Shown here in pieces: positions 13,930 to 25,526 of a stretch of DNA of 64,000 bases; the first letter of the stretch is position 1, and the number at the start of each line of letters is the position of its first letter. A model generated the notes under the pieces. The model was not told where the DNA came from. It searched no databases and saw only the letters and a list, made by a program, of their open reading frames with translations. This DNA comes from Brassica napus (lineage: Eukaryota; Streptophyta; Magnoliopsida; Brassicales; Brassicaceae): NCBI RefSeq assembly GCF_020379485.1, contig NC_063452.1, positions 8,287,065 through 8,351,064 of the forward strand, given 5' to 3'. Made by a program: the position numbers and the translations under genes.

Positions 13930-13969
<40 letters not shown>

Positions 13970-16900
13970 TAGAAACTGATAAATAATATATAAACAAGTA
14001 GATTACTTGTAGATTTTCAAAATAAACGGAAAAAGATAGCATATGTCAAAGTGTAGGAGCAATATATAAATACAAGAGATCATTATATTTGTTTAGGTTA
14101 CCGCTTTATCATTATTCGTTGGCCTGGTGTACATGAGAATTTTCCTAAAAGAGAGGTTACACGGTGATGATGAAGATGGCTATGATGGTTGTGGTGATGA
14201 AAGGATGTTAGCAGAGCCAATTCTAAAAAATGCTCCAACTAAGACACATGTCTTCAACAATAAGTATTCCTCTTTGAAAGATATGGTCGCCTTGATGAAG
14301 AATAGGTACGTTATATATAGTGTATGCATGGTGGCATCTATATACACACACATATATATAATCCTAAATAATTAATATGAATTCTTATAACACAGTACAC
14401 TCGTTCAAGCATTGGTCGTTACATTTTTTGTTACCTTCTCACAAAGTGGAATGGAGTCAGCTTTCTTGGTTCTCATCTCCACACTCTTTATATAAGAAAT
14501 CCATTAATTTATATATATTAAACTCCTTTTAATTTTATATTAAACTCTTTTTATTGATACAGTATTTTCTGAAAGCCCGTTTTGGGTTTAAGAAAAATGA
14601 CTTTGCTCAACTCTCCCTGTTGGTTTGGATCATTGGCTCCATATCCCAAGTAATAACGTGTAACTATCGTACAACATCGTTTATAATCTGAATAAATGTT
14701 ATTCATCGATTGTGCTGTTGAAATTTGTTTTGTTAGTTGTTTATATTGCGGATATTGGTTTCTGCCATTGGAGAACGTAGGGTATTATCAACAGGGCTTC
14801 TTATGGATTTCTTCAACGTAAACATTCTAGAACTTTTTAATGTTAATTTTACTCCATTTAATCTACACACTAATCATGAAAATCTATAAATAAAATAGAT
14901 AATGAATTTGGTTAATGCTTTTGTCGCGCAGGCAGCAATTCTCAGTGTTTCATGGTCACCATGGGTGAGTCTGTTTAAACTAGGACCTTCTCAGAGGAGT
15001 TGCTCATATATACGCATAAGCACATATATACCCTTGACGAAATTAACAAAATTTACCTATAAGTTAAATTTCATTTTGAAAAACATATACATATAAAATC
15101 AATATATATTATATTAAACTCAGTCTTTCTGAATGTTATTGAGCTGGCGGTTTGAAAATTCGTTCTATGTTATTGAGCTGACGGTTTGGTTTGGTTTTGT
15201 TTTTGTGCACAATGTAGGTTCCTTATGCCGCCACAGCCCTAGTACCCGGAGTGATGTTTGTAATGCCATCTGTAAGATGTTCTAGCTTAACATTCTATTT
15301 GTTATAAATTTTTTTTTGTGACACTCTATTTATTATAGTTTCACTTAAAATATAACTTAAAATATGGTTTCAGATTTATGGTATTGCCTCGAGACAAATT
15401 GGGTCCGCTGAACAGGTAAGACCGCAAAAGTTATATTTTTCTTTATACACTATAATATTAATATGTACGTTTGCACATAACTTGTAACTAGTCTTGGATG
15501 GTAGTATGGTTTTTAGATAGTCACCGAATAGCCATTTTCTTAAAAGATGCACGTCCCATCTAAGAGTGTGCATTCGGATATCTGGATTTGGACAGGATAT
15601 TTCCGGTATAGCCATATATGGTATTTCGATTCTAGAGATTTTGGTACCGATCAGATGTTTTCTAGTTTTGGATTGGGATCAGTTCGAGTTCGGTTTGATG
15701 TTTACTTAAAAATCCAATTTATTTAGTTTTAGTTTGGACCTGGTTTAGATCCGGATTATATCCAACATATTTAGGAATATCAAAATTTCTCATTTAAAAT
15801 CCGAAATGCACAAAATAGCAAAAAAATACTCGATTTATCTAAAACAATGAATATATTCAAATTTATAATTAGAATTTTGAGCATGTTAATAAATATAAAA
15901 AATTAATATAGCAATTTTATAAGTAAATCTTTATACTTTTGATATGCCCGGGTATCCATAATTTTCTGTTAGGATTTTGAACCGGTTCTTGGGATGTAGA
16001 AAGTTAGGTACATGTCACTATGTCAGATATTTATATTAGATCGAGTTTGATTTGGTACCTTCAAATTGGGATCAGTGACATCGGTCTAGTTTGAATCTTC
16101 GGATCCGGATATTTTCCCGGGCCTACTTCTGTCCAGTGGCGGAGCCACATTGAATAACAGGGGGCAGCTGCCCCCAACTCATTTTAAAGATTCAGTGTAA
16201 AACATTGACTAGTTTTCAATTTGCCCCTCTATCTTTTAACAAACCTATCCTTAGTTCTATGCATAATTTTATTTTGCCCCCCCCCCCCCCCCCCCCCCCC
16301 CCTCCCCCCCACAAATATTTTCTCTGGCTCCGCCCCTGCTTCTGTCATTGGTTGTCTAAACAAATGCGTGCATATGCAGTTAACAAATCTCCCAAGAGGA
16401 ATCCATGAGTCGGTACACTTGATCCTTTTAGGTCATCTTAGGGTTTACACGAGTCGTAGTACGACACTTATTAAACCTAAGTCACAATTAATACCAACTT
16501 CTTCTCAATCCAATCGTCGTCACTAGAGCTTGCATCGTAATACCCCAAATTTTTGTATGTAGACGCACTAAATTCTGGTGACATGTAACATTGATTAATT
16601 ATTTTAGATTTGTCTATTAATTTTTGTATGTAGACGCATTAAACTCTGGCATCCATATATTTTATACAAACATGATAACGTGCTTTTGTTGCTACAGGAT
16701 ATAAATTCCGTGTTAATAGTACTGTCACAGTTGGTAAAGTATTTTATACATGGTATAAGAGTTATACATATATATGCTGCTTTCATTTGAATGAAAAAAA
16801 TACACTTAACATCTCACACAAATCTTTTATCTTTCTCATTAAAGATCTTGTTAAACTTCCACAGCTTCTACATAGTATTCGTTTCATATTTCCATATCCT

Positions 16901-17339
16901 TTCAGGGGAAGGTCCAGGGATGCATATATGGGGTAAAGTCATTTGCAGAAGTCGTGGCTCCATTTGTATATAGTCCATTGACAGGTATGTGAAGATATGA
17001 GAGTGGACTTACAATACCATTCATTACTAAGTTCTAATGAAGACCTCTAACAAGTAAATGATTTGAGTTTGATATAGCATTGTTTCTCTCCGACAATGCA
17101 CCGTTCTATTTCCCTGGATTCAGTCTTCTATGCGTCGCCTTATCTTTGGTATATTTTACATTTTCCACCATCTTATCCACCAAAACTATGTTGATTATAA
17201 ATGTATATATTAGTTATGCATGACTAATATTTACTTACATGCACAGATGATCGGCTTCCTTGTGAGTCTTCTGATAAAAGATGTTCCCTCTTCGTTAATG
17301 AACAAAACAATTGGCAGCGCTTCAAACGAGGTAGCTTGA
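10075..17339 (+). CDS. MFS transporter, tetracycline-transporter-like (MEE15 group), 14 exons
   Basis: Membrane transporter of the major facilitator superfamily, orthologous to the Arabidopsis AT2G16970 (MEE15)/AT2G16980/AT2G16990 cluster; which member is not decidable here. Exons: 10075-10245, 10479-10590, 13142-13254, 13328-13450, 14097-14305, 14396-14468, 14563-14649, 14737-14817, 14932-14964, 15218-15271, 15374-15415, 16906-16984, 17078-17148 and 17247-17339. They total 1341 nt, a clean 446-codon frame with phases agreeing at each junction. The MFS loop motif (GNLADRYGIKA) follows helix 2. A hydrophilic central loop (ERLHGDDEDGYDGCGDERM) separates the two six-helix halves. Substrate unknown. 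Introns 2 and 11 are swollen by MITEs and repeats (2.55 and 1.49 kb). Confidence 0.93.
10865..11092. mobile_element. Stowaway-like MITE in MFS intron 2
   Basis: A 228-bp AT-rich element with terminal inverted repeats CCATCCGTTTCA and TGAAACGGATGGAG, flanked by TA on each side (10863-10864 and 11093-11094). It has no coding capacity. TA duplication and this terminal sequence fit Tc1/Mariner (Stowaway) MITEs. Confidence 0.65.
11102..11360. mobile_element. Stowaway-like MITE, family with TAAGTGRTGTTTAAGG ends
   Basis: The element has imperfect inverted ends: TTTAAGTGGTGTTTAAGGAT at about 11120 and AACCTTCTAACGCCACTTAG near 11343. A relative lies at about 59937-60176. No coding capacity. It abuts the previous MITE. 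Exact edges are uncertain by a few bases. Confidence 0.5.
11911..12173. mobile_element. PIF/Harbinger-like MITE with TAA duplication
   Basis: The termini are GAGCATCATTATCC and GGATAAAAATGCTC, flanked by TAA on both sides (11908-11910 and 12174-12176), the three-base TTA/TAA target typical of PIF/Harbinger. The body contains CACGTGTCAGTGGAGCCCGC. The same block is found, inverted, in the MITE at 48410-48666. Confidence 0.7.
12393..12880. repeat. 163-bp tandem repeat, about 3 copies, in MFS intron 2
   Basis: The start GTATAGTGCTAACTTAAAA recurs at 12393, 12556 and 12719, giving a 163-bp period. Units one and two are nearly identical; the third is diverged at its right end. No ORF runs through it. 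It is one reason for the 2.55-kb intron. Confidence 0.85.
12957..12993. repeat. (AT)n microsatellite
   Basis: About 18 alternating TA dinucleotides inside MFS intron 2. A second (TA)n tract lies at about 13933-13964 in intron 4. Confidence 0.9.
15416..16125. repeat. Intronic GGATAT/GGATCC-rich diverged repeat
   Basis: MFS intron 11 up to the hAT MITE. From about 15560 it is rich in CGGATATCTGGATTTGG-like and TTCGGATCCGGATATT-like segments. This resembles the GGTTCGGTTCGG-type dispersed repeat at 17.96-18.6 kb. No terminal repeats could be defined. Confidence 0.35.
16134..16338. mobile_element. hAT-type MITE with 8-bp target duplication
   Basis: A 205-bp element with termini CAGTGGCGGAGCCA and TGGCTCCGCCCCTG, flanked by an exact 8-bp duplication CTTCTGTC (16126-16133 and 16339-16346), diagnostic of hAT elements. 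It contains a long poly-C run at about 16276-16311. It sits in MFS intron 11 and does not touch exons. Confidence 0.88.
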
Positions 17340-19020
17340 CAAGTTAATAGTTCATGGAGCTATATGTATATATATAAATATGCTGTAAGATTTTTGTGAA
17401 TGTAATGAATGTTCTAAAATACCAATATACTATTAATCTTACGACATAATTTTGTCATTGTAAAGTAATAGCAAAACAGTACATTTTGTTGAATTTATTT
17501 TTCCAACTACAAAAGTTTCATGAATTTACTATTAAGCAGAATTCAAAACGAATTAAAAGACAAATGGTACACATTAGCGACACAAATGTCACAACGAACA
17601 TATTTATTTTATACACACATTTAGTTCATAATATATAGATTTATTTTATTTTAGAAACAAAAATTTCACAATTGTCATATTTATTCTATTTTTATATACA
17701 GTAATTCGTGACTACTTAATAGTCAAGTTCGAGATTTTGTTAGCCGTGAGTTAAGTGGTTCGGACCTAGCGAGTTGACATAAAATAAGAGATTAGTCACT
17801 TATTCGTAGTTTTAAGCATTTGGGTTAAGTATCCATATTATATACGTACAATACTTACAATGTAACTCGCCGGTTCAGATGATTATTATGATTCTCGCTA
17901 AGCTACAACCATGGTCGACCTTTGCATTTGTTATCTTGTTTTTCTTTTCTTTTAATTATGGGTGGGCGTTCGGATAACCATTTTGGTTCGGTTCGGATCT
18001 ATTCAGATTTTAATTTTTCAGGATTAAAAATTCCAGCCCCATTCTGATATTTATAAATTTCAGTTCGGGTTTGGTTCGCATTTTTTCGGGTTTGGTTCGG
18101 ATTTAGATAATCCATTAAAATTAGTTTTAAAAAATAATAAATCATATAATTTAAATTTCTAAAAAATAATATATAAAATATAACTTTGAATAATTTATGC
18201 AAAAATACATAAACTTAACGTATAAATTGGTTTAACTAGAATATTTGGAAAGAGAACCAATAGACATTACAAATGTTTTTAGTGTTTTGAGTATTGTTTA
18301 GATATTTTAGACATTTAATTTTGATTATTTGATATATTTTCAAATATTTTGAATAACTTCAAAATATCTTATATATTTTAAATATTACATATATTAAATT
18401 TAAAAATAATTAATATATTTAATTTTAGATATTTTATATATTAAATCTAAAAATAATTAAGTATTACGTGAAATACTTCCGCTTGAGTCGGATTTAGTTC
18501 AAGTTTTCTACATACCAAAATTTTAAACTCATTCAGATATTTAACTAATTTCGGTACAATTTGTTTTGAATCAGATTGGTTCGTTTCTTCGGATTCTGGT
18601 TTTCAGCCCTAATTTTAGTGAAATGACAAAATTTTAATTATACAATCGTCTTTTTCCTTTGACGTACGATTTTATCACAGCCACCGCCATCTTTTCTCTC
18701 ATTTATCTCAGGTTTTGAATAATTTTTGGCTCGATTCTTTCCAATCTTCATAGATCTAACTAAAACAGTGATTTTTAACATAAATCATAACAAACACGAA
18801 GTTTATCGTCGAATTGCCACGGTGGTTGGTAGTTGCACATGTAATCGCCGATAGGATTAACCGATTTTTACAACATACTATAAATTTAGGATGAACCTAG
18901 AGCTGCAAAATAAGTGGGCAGTACGATGGGCGTCCATGTCTATATATATTTGGGCTTCCATCAGTTATACAGATATTTCCAGATGAGTTTTAAATGATCA
19001 AAATTGGGAAACCAATTAAT
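17340..19020. repeat. Spacer with GGTTCGGTTCGG-type dispersed repeat
   Basis: 17340-17950 is the MFS 3' flank, where I see no gene. From about 17959 to 18615 lies a diverged repeat that begins GGGTGGGCGTTCGG, holds several GGTTCGGTTCGGAT motifs and ends near GATTCTGGTTTTCAGCCC. Similar GGTTCGG-rich pieces are common as dispersed repeats in Brassicaceae. Class unknown. 18620-19020 shows nothing recognisable. Confidence 0.35.
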
Positions 19021-19196
19021 CTATGGATGTTTGTGGATTTGGTTAATATGAACATGGGCGATCCAATTAAAAAAAATTTCTAGGATTTCCAAAATTTGGG
19101 AGAAAATTGGAAAAATCCATTTCATCGTGAAAGAGAATTTCTGCGACTCCTTTGGCGATTTTGGCGATTGATACTGAGTTCCATCGGAGAAAGTCT

Positions 19197-19680
19197 CTCC
19201 GTTCATCTCTCCAAAACCGTAAAATCAAGTTTTCCCGCCAAAACCGCAAAATCAAGTCTTCACGCCAAAGCCGTAAAAAGTTGAGTTTTCCCACCAAAAC
19301 CGTAAAATCAAGTTTTCCCGCCAAAACCGTAAAATCGAGTTTTCCCTCCAAAACCGCAAAATCGAGTTTTCCTGCCAAAACTGGAAAATCGTGTTTTCCA
19401 CCAAAACCGAAAAATCGAGTTTTCCTGCCAAACCCGAAAAGTCGAGTTTTCCGCCAAAACCGTAAAAAATCGAATTTTCCCGCCAAAACCGTAAAATCGA
19501 GTTTTTCCGCCAAAACCGGAAAATCGAGTTTTCCTTGCAAGATTGAAAAACAAGTTTTCCTGCCAAAACCGTAAAATCGAGTTTGTCCACCAAAACCGAG
19601 TTTTTCCAGCAAAACCGCAAAATCGATTTTTCTACCGAAATCGCAAAATCGAGTTTTCTACCAAAACTATAAAATTTGTA
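19197..19680. repeat. Minisatellite, about 30-33 bp unit
   Basis: About 15 tandem units of the form AAAATCGAGTTTTCCCGCCA followed by AAACCGT, period near 32 bp with small length changes. The long open frames across it are repeat artefacts (runs of FYGFGRKTR-like peptides on the minus strand). The same unit reappears at about 55390-55530. Confidence 0.9.
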
Positions 19681-19775
19681 GGCTTAAAATTTAAAATTTT
19701 CTTATATAGTCCATTATGGACTCCATGGCAGTCCATGTAAACATGGGTGTTAGTGGGTCTAGTCTTTAATGTACA

Positions 19776-20686
19776 CTAGAGATTAACCCGCACGTCCGTG
19801 CGGGTGTTAATTTTTATTTTTATAAATTGATATTTTTTTCATGATAAGTATTATATATTTTATATGTGTCATAATATAATTAATTGTATAAGTATTTAAA
19901 TATTTTTAGGTTTTTATACATCCGAATCGAACTCGAATCAAATAGGGTAATATGGTTACTTTTGGTTATTTTAGGTTAAGTTTAGTTTAAATTCAAAATA
20001 CCCGAACTGAATTAGTTAATATTGTTACCTTTGGTACAAATATATGAACCGATCTTAGATACATTAGATTTTGAATATTTGTAGGTTTCTATATATAAAA
20101 ACTAAATTCATCTTGACTTGGGAAGACCCGATTCGAAGCCCACATGAAAATTTATAATACCGGAATGAAACATAATTTCAAAACTCAAAATATCTGATAC
20201 CCAAAAGAAATAAGCCGTAGCTGAATAGGTACCCGAATGTCTATGTCTAATTGATTATGTAAACATAAAAAACCAAATTTGTTAACCATTTTGAATTCTT
20301 GTCACAAATAAAGTATTTTCATTCAAAAATGTCAAATTATTATAGTTAATATGTAAAATAAATGCCGTCAAAATATTATAGTAAATATAATTAATGAAGT
20401 AGTTAAAAAAATGAGAAAATAAATGTAAGATAAAATAAAAAAAATTGAAAACAAATAAGTTTTGTTTTGTACTTCTGTAGTAAATGATGTCAATTTATTT
20501 AGTAAAGATAATAAATGAAATGGTTAGAATTTATTAAAATATAATGAAAATCTATTTAAAAAAATCACTTAAAAATAGGTAAATATTATTTTGTACTGCT
20601 ATCTATGTTTCTAAACAATTCTGATTTATACTGCTATATATATTTCCAAACAATTTTCATTTGTACTTAAATTTTGATAATATAGA
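19776..20686 (-). mobile_element. Non-autonomous Helitron, 911 bp
   Basis: Minus-strand Helitron. The 5' end reads TCTATATTATCAAAAT (from 20686). The 3' end has the hairpin CACCCGCACGGACGTGCGGG followed by a short tail and CTAG (to 19776). It is flanked by A at 19775 and T at 20687, the expected A-T target. The body is AT-rich with no Rep/helicase gene. It contains degenerate pieces of text such as ACCCGAACTG also found in other Brassica repeats. Confidence 0.7.
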
Positions 20687-21836
20687 TGTGCATAAATATG
20701 AGAAAAACAATTAGTCTTTTGCACTAAGAAGTTACCAAGTTTTCCAATAAATTTATCATTCCTTTTCTTTTAAATAGCTAATAATATATGGAAAAATAAG
20801 ATACAATTATGATATTGTTTAAATTGGAATATTCAAATCGAATATTAATTAAAGAATATGAAAGATACTAAAGGAATATTGAGATTGTGTTAGTAGGTAT
20901 GATATCACTTTGATTGATTTCATACCTAAAAAATGGGAATTGCATTTCGAGTATCCTTGATTGTAGGTATAAGAAAATCGGTTGAACATAGCATTCAAAA
21001 TGTTTTAGCTATATTTTGTTAAGATTATTAATATAATATTTGTGATTAATGGCAAACCATGTTTTAGTATGTAATTTATTCTGGAAATATTAAACAGAAA
21101 ACATGTTTCATATTCCACATTTGTAATCTATACAAACTGACATGACATTTGATTGTATGAATACATATAAAAATTATATATATGATCAACAGTTCCATGT
21201 TAGTATTTATGTTAGTATATCTATTGTTGTTAGTACCTAAACTGTATAATATTTTTTTTTCAAATTCAACGTAATTTTTACTCGAGTACAATGATTTAAT
21301 TCAATTTGTGATGAATTAGATGTCTAGTTTTCTGATAAGTTATAGTTTAGGTTTACATATGTTGTTTCTTTGGTAAAATAAATCAGTTGACCAGACAATC
21401 AGTTGGTTAAAGTTGTCAAAGATGGTTTAATCGTAATATATGGTTAAATAATTAAATACAATTGAAATGGTTTATTTTAAGTATTAATCATGGTTTAGGT
21501 CAGTGACATTAGAATGTAAATATTGAAGAAAAATCAGGGTTAAAATTTATTTGTACTACTGTTTTAATATATTAGATTTAATAGATTAGATGTTCCTGTC
21601 ATTCTTTGTCCACAAATAATAAATTGATAAATGGATAAATAGATATGAGTCAATGTAAGTGGGTGGGCTAACCCAGTTTACACCTTTAACCGATCCGAAT
21701 CTCCACACCATCTTTCCTACGTGATCCCAACAGTCCATGTGTATCTATAATACATTTTTCCTGTGCGACCCAAGAGTACACGTGCTCCAGATATTAGCTC
21801 AGCCACGTCCTTTATTCCTTCAGTATTTTAAAATTA
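20687..21836. other. AT-rich spacer, no feature seen
   Basis: No gene-like ORF, no clear terminal repeats. AT-rich throughout. Confidence 0.5.
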
Positions 21837-22239
21837 CTAGAGATTTTTTCCGCGCTTCGCGCGGATTGTGTCGTATAAGTTTATTTTATTTATAATATTA
21901 TTTGTCGGTTTTTTTCTTTTACATTAACTTCTTGTTTTTCCAATGTTAGTTTTTTTTAATTTAAATTTATATGTTTATAATTTTTCATTTTTCTTGTTGT
22001 AGATGGAGAATTATATTTTTTATTGATGGTTTTTTGTATGTGATATAAACATTTTGAAATTTTAAAATAATGTTATATATAGTACGATTAACACATTAAA
22101 GAAGAGAAACATATTCATGCACATTTTACACAGGTTTTATATGCATAATTTTAAACATTATATATGTATATATTATAAGTTTGAAACATGTAAATGCCTT
22201 CTAAAGCTAAATACTTGTTCTGAGTTTACATAACTTATC
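21837..22239 (-). mobile_element. Helitron 3' end fragment, minus orientation
   Basis: The CTAG at 21837-21840 is preceded by A. To its right is the hairpin CCGCGCTTCGCGCGG at about 21850. Read on the minus strand this is hairpin, short tail, CTAG and T, a Helitron 3' terminus. I could not find the 5' end. The element may have been cut by insertion of the MULE island that seems to begin near 22240. Confidence 0.55.
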
Positions 22240-22394
22240 GAAAGTTTTAGAGAAAATGACACAAAGAACATCAAACAAAGTTTTCCTCCCCAAACTAGCA
22301 CTCAGAATCAGAAATCACAAAAATAGGTTTCACTAAAGGGGTAATTTACCCTTATGCCCTCTTCTTTAAGTAATTAAAAAGAAAAATTTGAAAT

Positions 22395-22690
22395 CAATTG
22401 TCGCCGTCCTCGTTTCATCGCTTCTTCTTCTCCTCATCGCTGTCTTTCGTCGTCGTCGTCTCTCCCTCGTCGTCATCGTCGTCGTCTCTCCGTCGTCGTC
22501 ATCGCCTCTCCGTTGATCCGTCGTCGTCTTCGCCTCTTCGTTGATCCGTCGTCGTCGTCATCGTCGTCGTCTCTCCGTCGTCGTCATCGCCTCTCCGTTG
22601 ATCCGTCGTCGTCTTCACCTCTCCGTTGATCCGTCGTCGTCTCTCCGTTTATTTGTCGTCGTCGTCGTTTCTCAATTGATCTGTCGTTTC
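22395..22690 (+). repeat. CGTCGT-rich low-complexity leader
   Basis: Trinucleotide array of CGTCGTCGTC and TCTCCGTTGATCCGTCGT units, about 300 bp, just upstream of the transposase start. It probably forms the transcribed leader of the transposase gene. Short ORFs in it are arginine/serine-rich repeat artefacts. Confidence 0.8.
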
Positions 22691-22827
22691 TACGTCTATT
22701 CATCTCATTCTCTCTCTCGTGTGTCTGATTTGATTAAGGTTTGAATCATTTCATTTTGTTTTACATTATCTAGTTTTTGTTATATATTATTCATTTGTTG
22801 ATGAATTGAAGTTGATTTTGTAGAACA

Positions 22828-25526
22828 ATGGAAGTTTTGTGCATCTGTGGACAATGGATCTCAAAAGAATATCTCCAGTGGGAGTTTCTTGTTGATTTGA
22901 AGAGGAATGCATCAATCATTTCCATAGAAGAAGATCTACTGTATGAAGATTTGATGAAGATTGTCTCTGAAGATTTTAGTGTTAAAGAGGAAGAAATCAG
23001 TTTGAGTTATGGTATTTCATTGGATATGAAATGTATTATTGAAAGTTTCCCCCCACTCTCGATAGGTAATACTCGTCAGCTCAGAACTTTCATTTCCAAG
23101 ACTAGAGCATTTGATGGAACCTGTCGTTTGTGTGTTAAGGTTTGTATGATTTTTTTTTTCCTTAGACTTTTCAGGATATGCTTCCTAATCAAGTATTATG
23201 CCTTACAGAACTACTCGATTTTTGCAGGTTAGTACTGATCCAGCTAGCTGTAACACTCAAGCTTCTGATACATTTGCTTCTCTTGTTCCATTGAATGCCA
23301 ATCCAATGATTCTTTCTACTGTGCAGAGAGAAAAACAGGTACATTGTCCCTAATTCCCTTTTTCTGTTTGTGTTTGCATGATATGCTTCATAATCAAGTA
23401 TTATGCCTTACAGAACTACTTGATTTTTGCAGAGTCTTCTATATGAAGGTGTTTCTACAGTTCCTCTGAATGCTCTTCCGGATTTTAGTCCTGTCCATAT
23501 TGGACTTTTGCGGGTTAGTACTGATCCAGCTAGCTGTAACACTCAAGCTTCTGATACATTTGCTTCTTCTGTTCCATTGAATGCCAATCCAATGATTCTT
23601 TCTACTGTGCAGAGAGAAAAACAGGTACATTGTCCCTAATTCCCTTTTTCTGTTTGTGTTTGCATGATATGCTTCATAATCAAGTATTATGCCTTACAGA
23701 ACTACTCGACTTTTGCAGAGTCTTCTATATGAAGGTGTTTCTACAGTTCCTCTGAATGCTCTTCCGAATTTTAGCCCTGTCCATATTGGACTTTCACCAA
23801 CCACGAGAGGAGCTGGCGATATTAAGGTGAATAGCTATTTTAAGACAAAGAGAGAGTTGATGTTGAGGATGAAGAAATGGGCTTTAGAGTGGAAGTTTGA
23901 GTACAAGACTGTCTCTTCTAACAAGTCAAGAGTGCTTTTGAGTTGTGTTGATGAAAATTGCACGTGGAGGATGCGTGCTATCAAGCTACCTCTTTCAGAT
24001 TTTTTCGTTGTTAAAAAGTATGTTCATGAGCATACATGCGATACAACACACAGGAAAGCCAACCACGGACAAGCATCTGCAAAGTTGTTGGGTTCTTTGA
24101 TTTGCAGCAATTATGGAGAAAAAAAGGAAGGTGTCAAACCGAAACAGATCATTGAACAGGTCAGGATGCTGCATGGTGTTCACATCAATTACAAACAAGC
24201 TTGGAGAGTGAGAGAAGAAGCTCAGATTTTGGTTAGAGGGACTCCTGAAGACAGCTATTACAATTTGTCTAGGTGGTTGTATAAAATCACAGAAACAAAC
24301 CCTGGTTCCTTGACTTATCAACATGTGGATGCTGCAGGAAAGTTCAAGTATGCATTTGTGGCTTTTGGTACTTCGATAAGGGGATTCTCATTGATGAGGA
24401 GAGTTATTGCAGTAGATGGTACATTTCTGAAGGGAAAATTCAATGGGACTTTATTGGCAGCTTGTGCTCAAGATGAGAATTATCATCTATATCCTCTCGC
24501 CTTTGCAGTGGTTGACGCAGAAAATGGCGCCTCTTGGAAATGGTTCTTTAGAGGTTTGAGCCAGAAGATCCCGGACGCTTCGGATCTTGTTTTTGTATCA
24601 GACAGGGCTAACTCCATTTCTTCAGCGTTGGAGGATGTATATCCCTTATCTCACCATGGAATTTGCAGGATCCATCTGCTCCGCAACATCACTCCTACAT
24701 ATGCGAAGACTGGGTTGCTACCTCTGGTGGAAAGCGCTGCTGATGCCTATACGTGTCACGAGTTCTGGTTAATCTTCAAGGACATAAAGGATAAATGTCC
24801 TGAATTGGCTAAGTATCTGGAAGATTCTGATTTTAGGAAGTGGGCACGAAGCTATGCGCCTGCGAACAAGTATAATATCATGACTACCAACATTGCAGAG
24901 TCTCTCAATTCTATGTTGAGGATGCCTCATGAGTTGCCCATTATCTCTCTCCTTGAAACTATCAGATTGACGATGACCACTTGGTTTTTTGAGCGACGCG
25001 AAGCGGCTGCGAAACATAAGCACCTGGTTACTCCAAAAGTTGTGCAGAAATTGGTATCTAGGTTAGGGCCGCAATGTTGTTGAATGTGTATCAAGTTGAT
25101 CGAAGCGAGTTTGAGGTGAAGAATGAAACAATGAAGTTTGTTGTTGACTTGGAGAAGCGGCATTGCACATGTAATGTTTTCGACATTGACAAGATCCCCT
25201 GCATCCATGCCATCGCTGCTGCTAAGCATATCAAGAGAGATGAAAACCTTTTTGTTGATGCTTCTCACTTGACAGAAACGTGGGCTAAAGCTTATGCTGA
25301 AAGCATACATCCTGGTGGAGAGTTGTCAACGTCCACCTATCCAGAGAATATTGATGAACTGTCTTGCTCACCTCCAGCTACCAAAAAGAAAAGTGGACGC
25401 CCTCCTACAAAGAGAAAGAGATCCGTTGGCGAGTTTGGGTTCCTGGATCTAAATCTCAGTCCCACAAGTGCAGCAGATGTGGCACAGGAGGGCACAACAA
25501 GAGCACATGCGAGAGGCCTATAGGAT
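22828..25526 (+). pseudogene. MuDR-type (MULE) transposase, vanA-like, two frameshifts
   Basis: Cut-and-paste transposase. Exon 1 (22828-23139) encodes a PB1-like N-terminus. Small linker exons follow within a 286-bp tandem duplication. The main exon ends at a stop near 25081. It contains a FAR1/MuDR-type DNA-binding region (KSRVLLSCVDENCTWRMRA then H-x-H), and then the MULE DDE core: D in VIAVDGTFLKG, D in FVSDRANSI, and H in GICRIHL. The frame then shifts near 25075; the next frame carries the SWIM zinc finger CTCNVFDIDKIPCIHA. A second shift near 25435 leads to a zinc knuckle CSRCGTGGHNKSTC ending at 25526. The ordered domains show a once complete protein, now probably inactive unless the breaks are assembly errors. 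Confidence 0.85.
23228..23799 (+). repeat. 286-bp tandem duplication of transposase linker exons
   Basis: GTTAGTACTGATCCAGCTAG occurs at 23228 and 23514, and GAGTCTTCTATATGAAGG recurs with the same 286-bp spacing (near 23431 and 23717). Each unit carries two exon-like blocks with acceptor TTTTGCAG and donor CAG-GTACATTG, so the N-terminal linker is duplicated at DNA level. A few substitutions separate the copies. Confidence 0.9.

Noticed and set aside
16205..16526. Polyproline ORFs
   Set aside because: Created by the poly-C tract of a hAT MITE inside an intron.
19067..19620. Minus-strand ORFs of 181 and 122 residues with repeated FYGFGRKTR-like peptides
   Set aside because: They are the minisatellite read in different frames; three overlapping frames are open for the same reason.
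19197..19680. CRISPR-like array of spaced repeats
   Set aside because: Eukaryotic minisatellite with contiguous units and no unique spacers.
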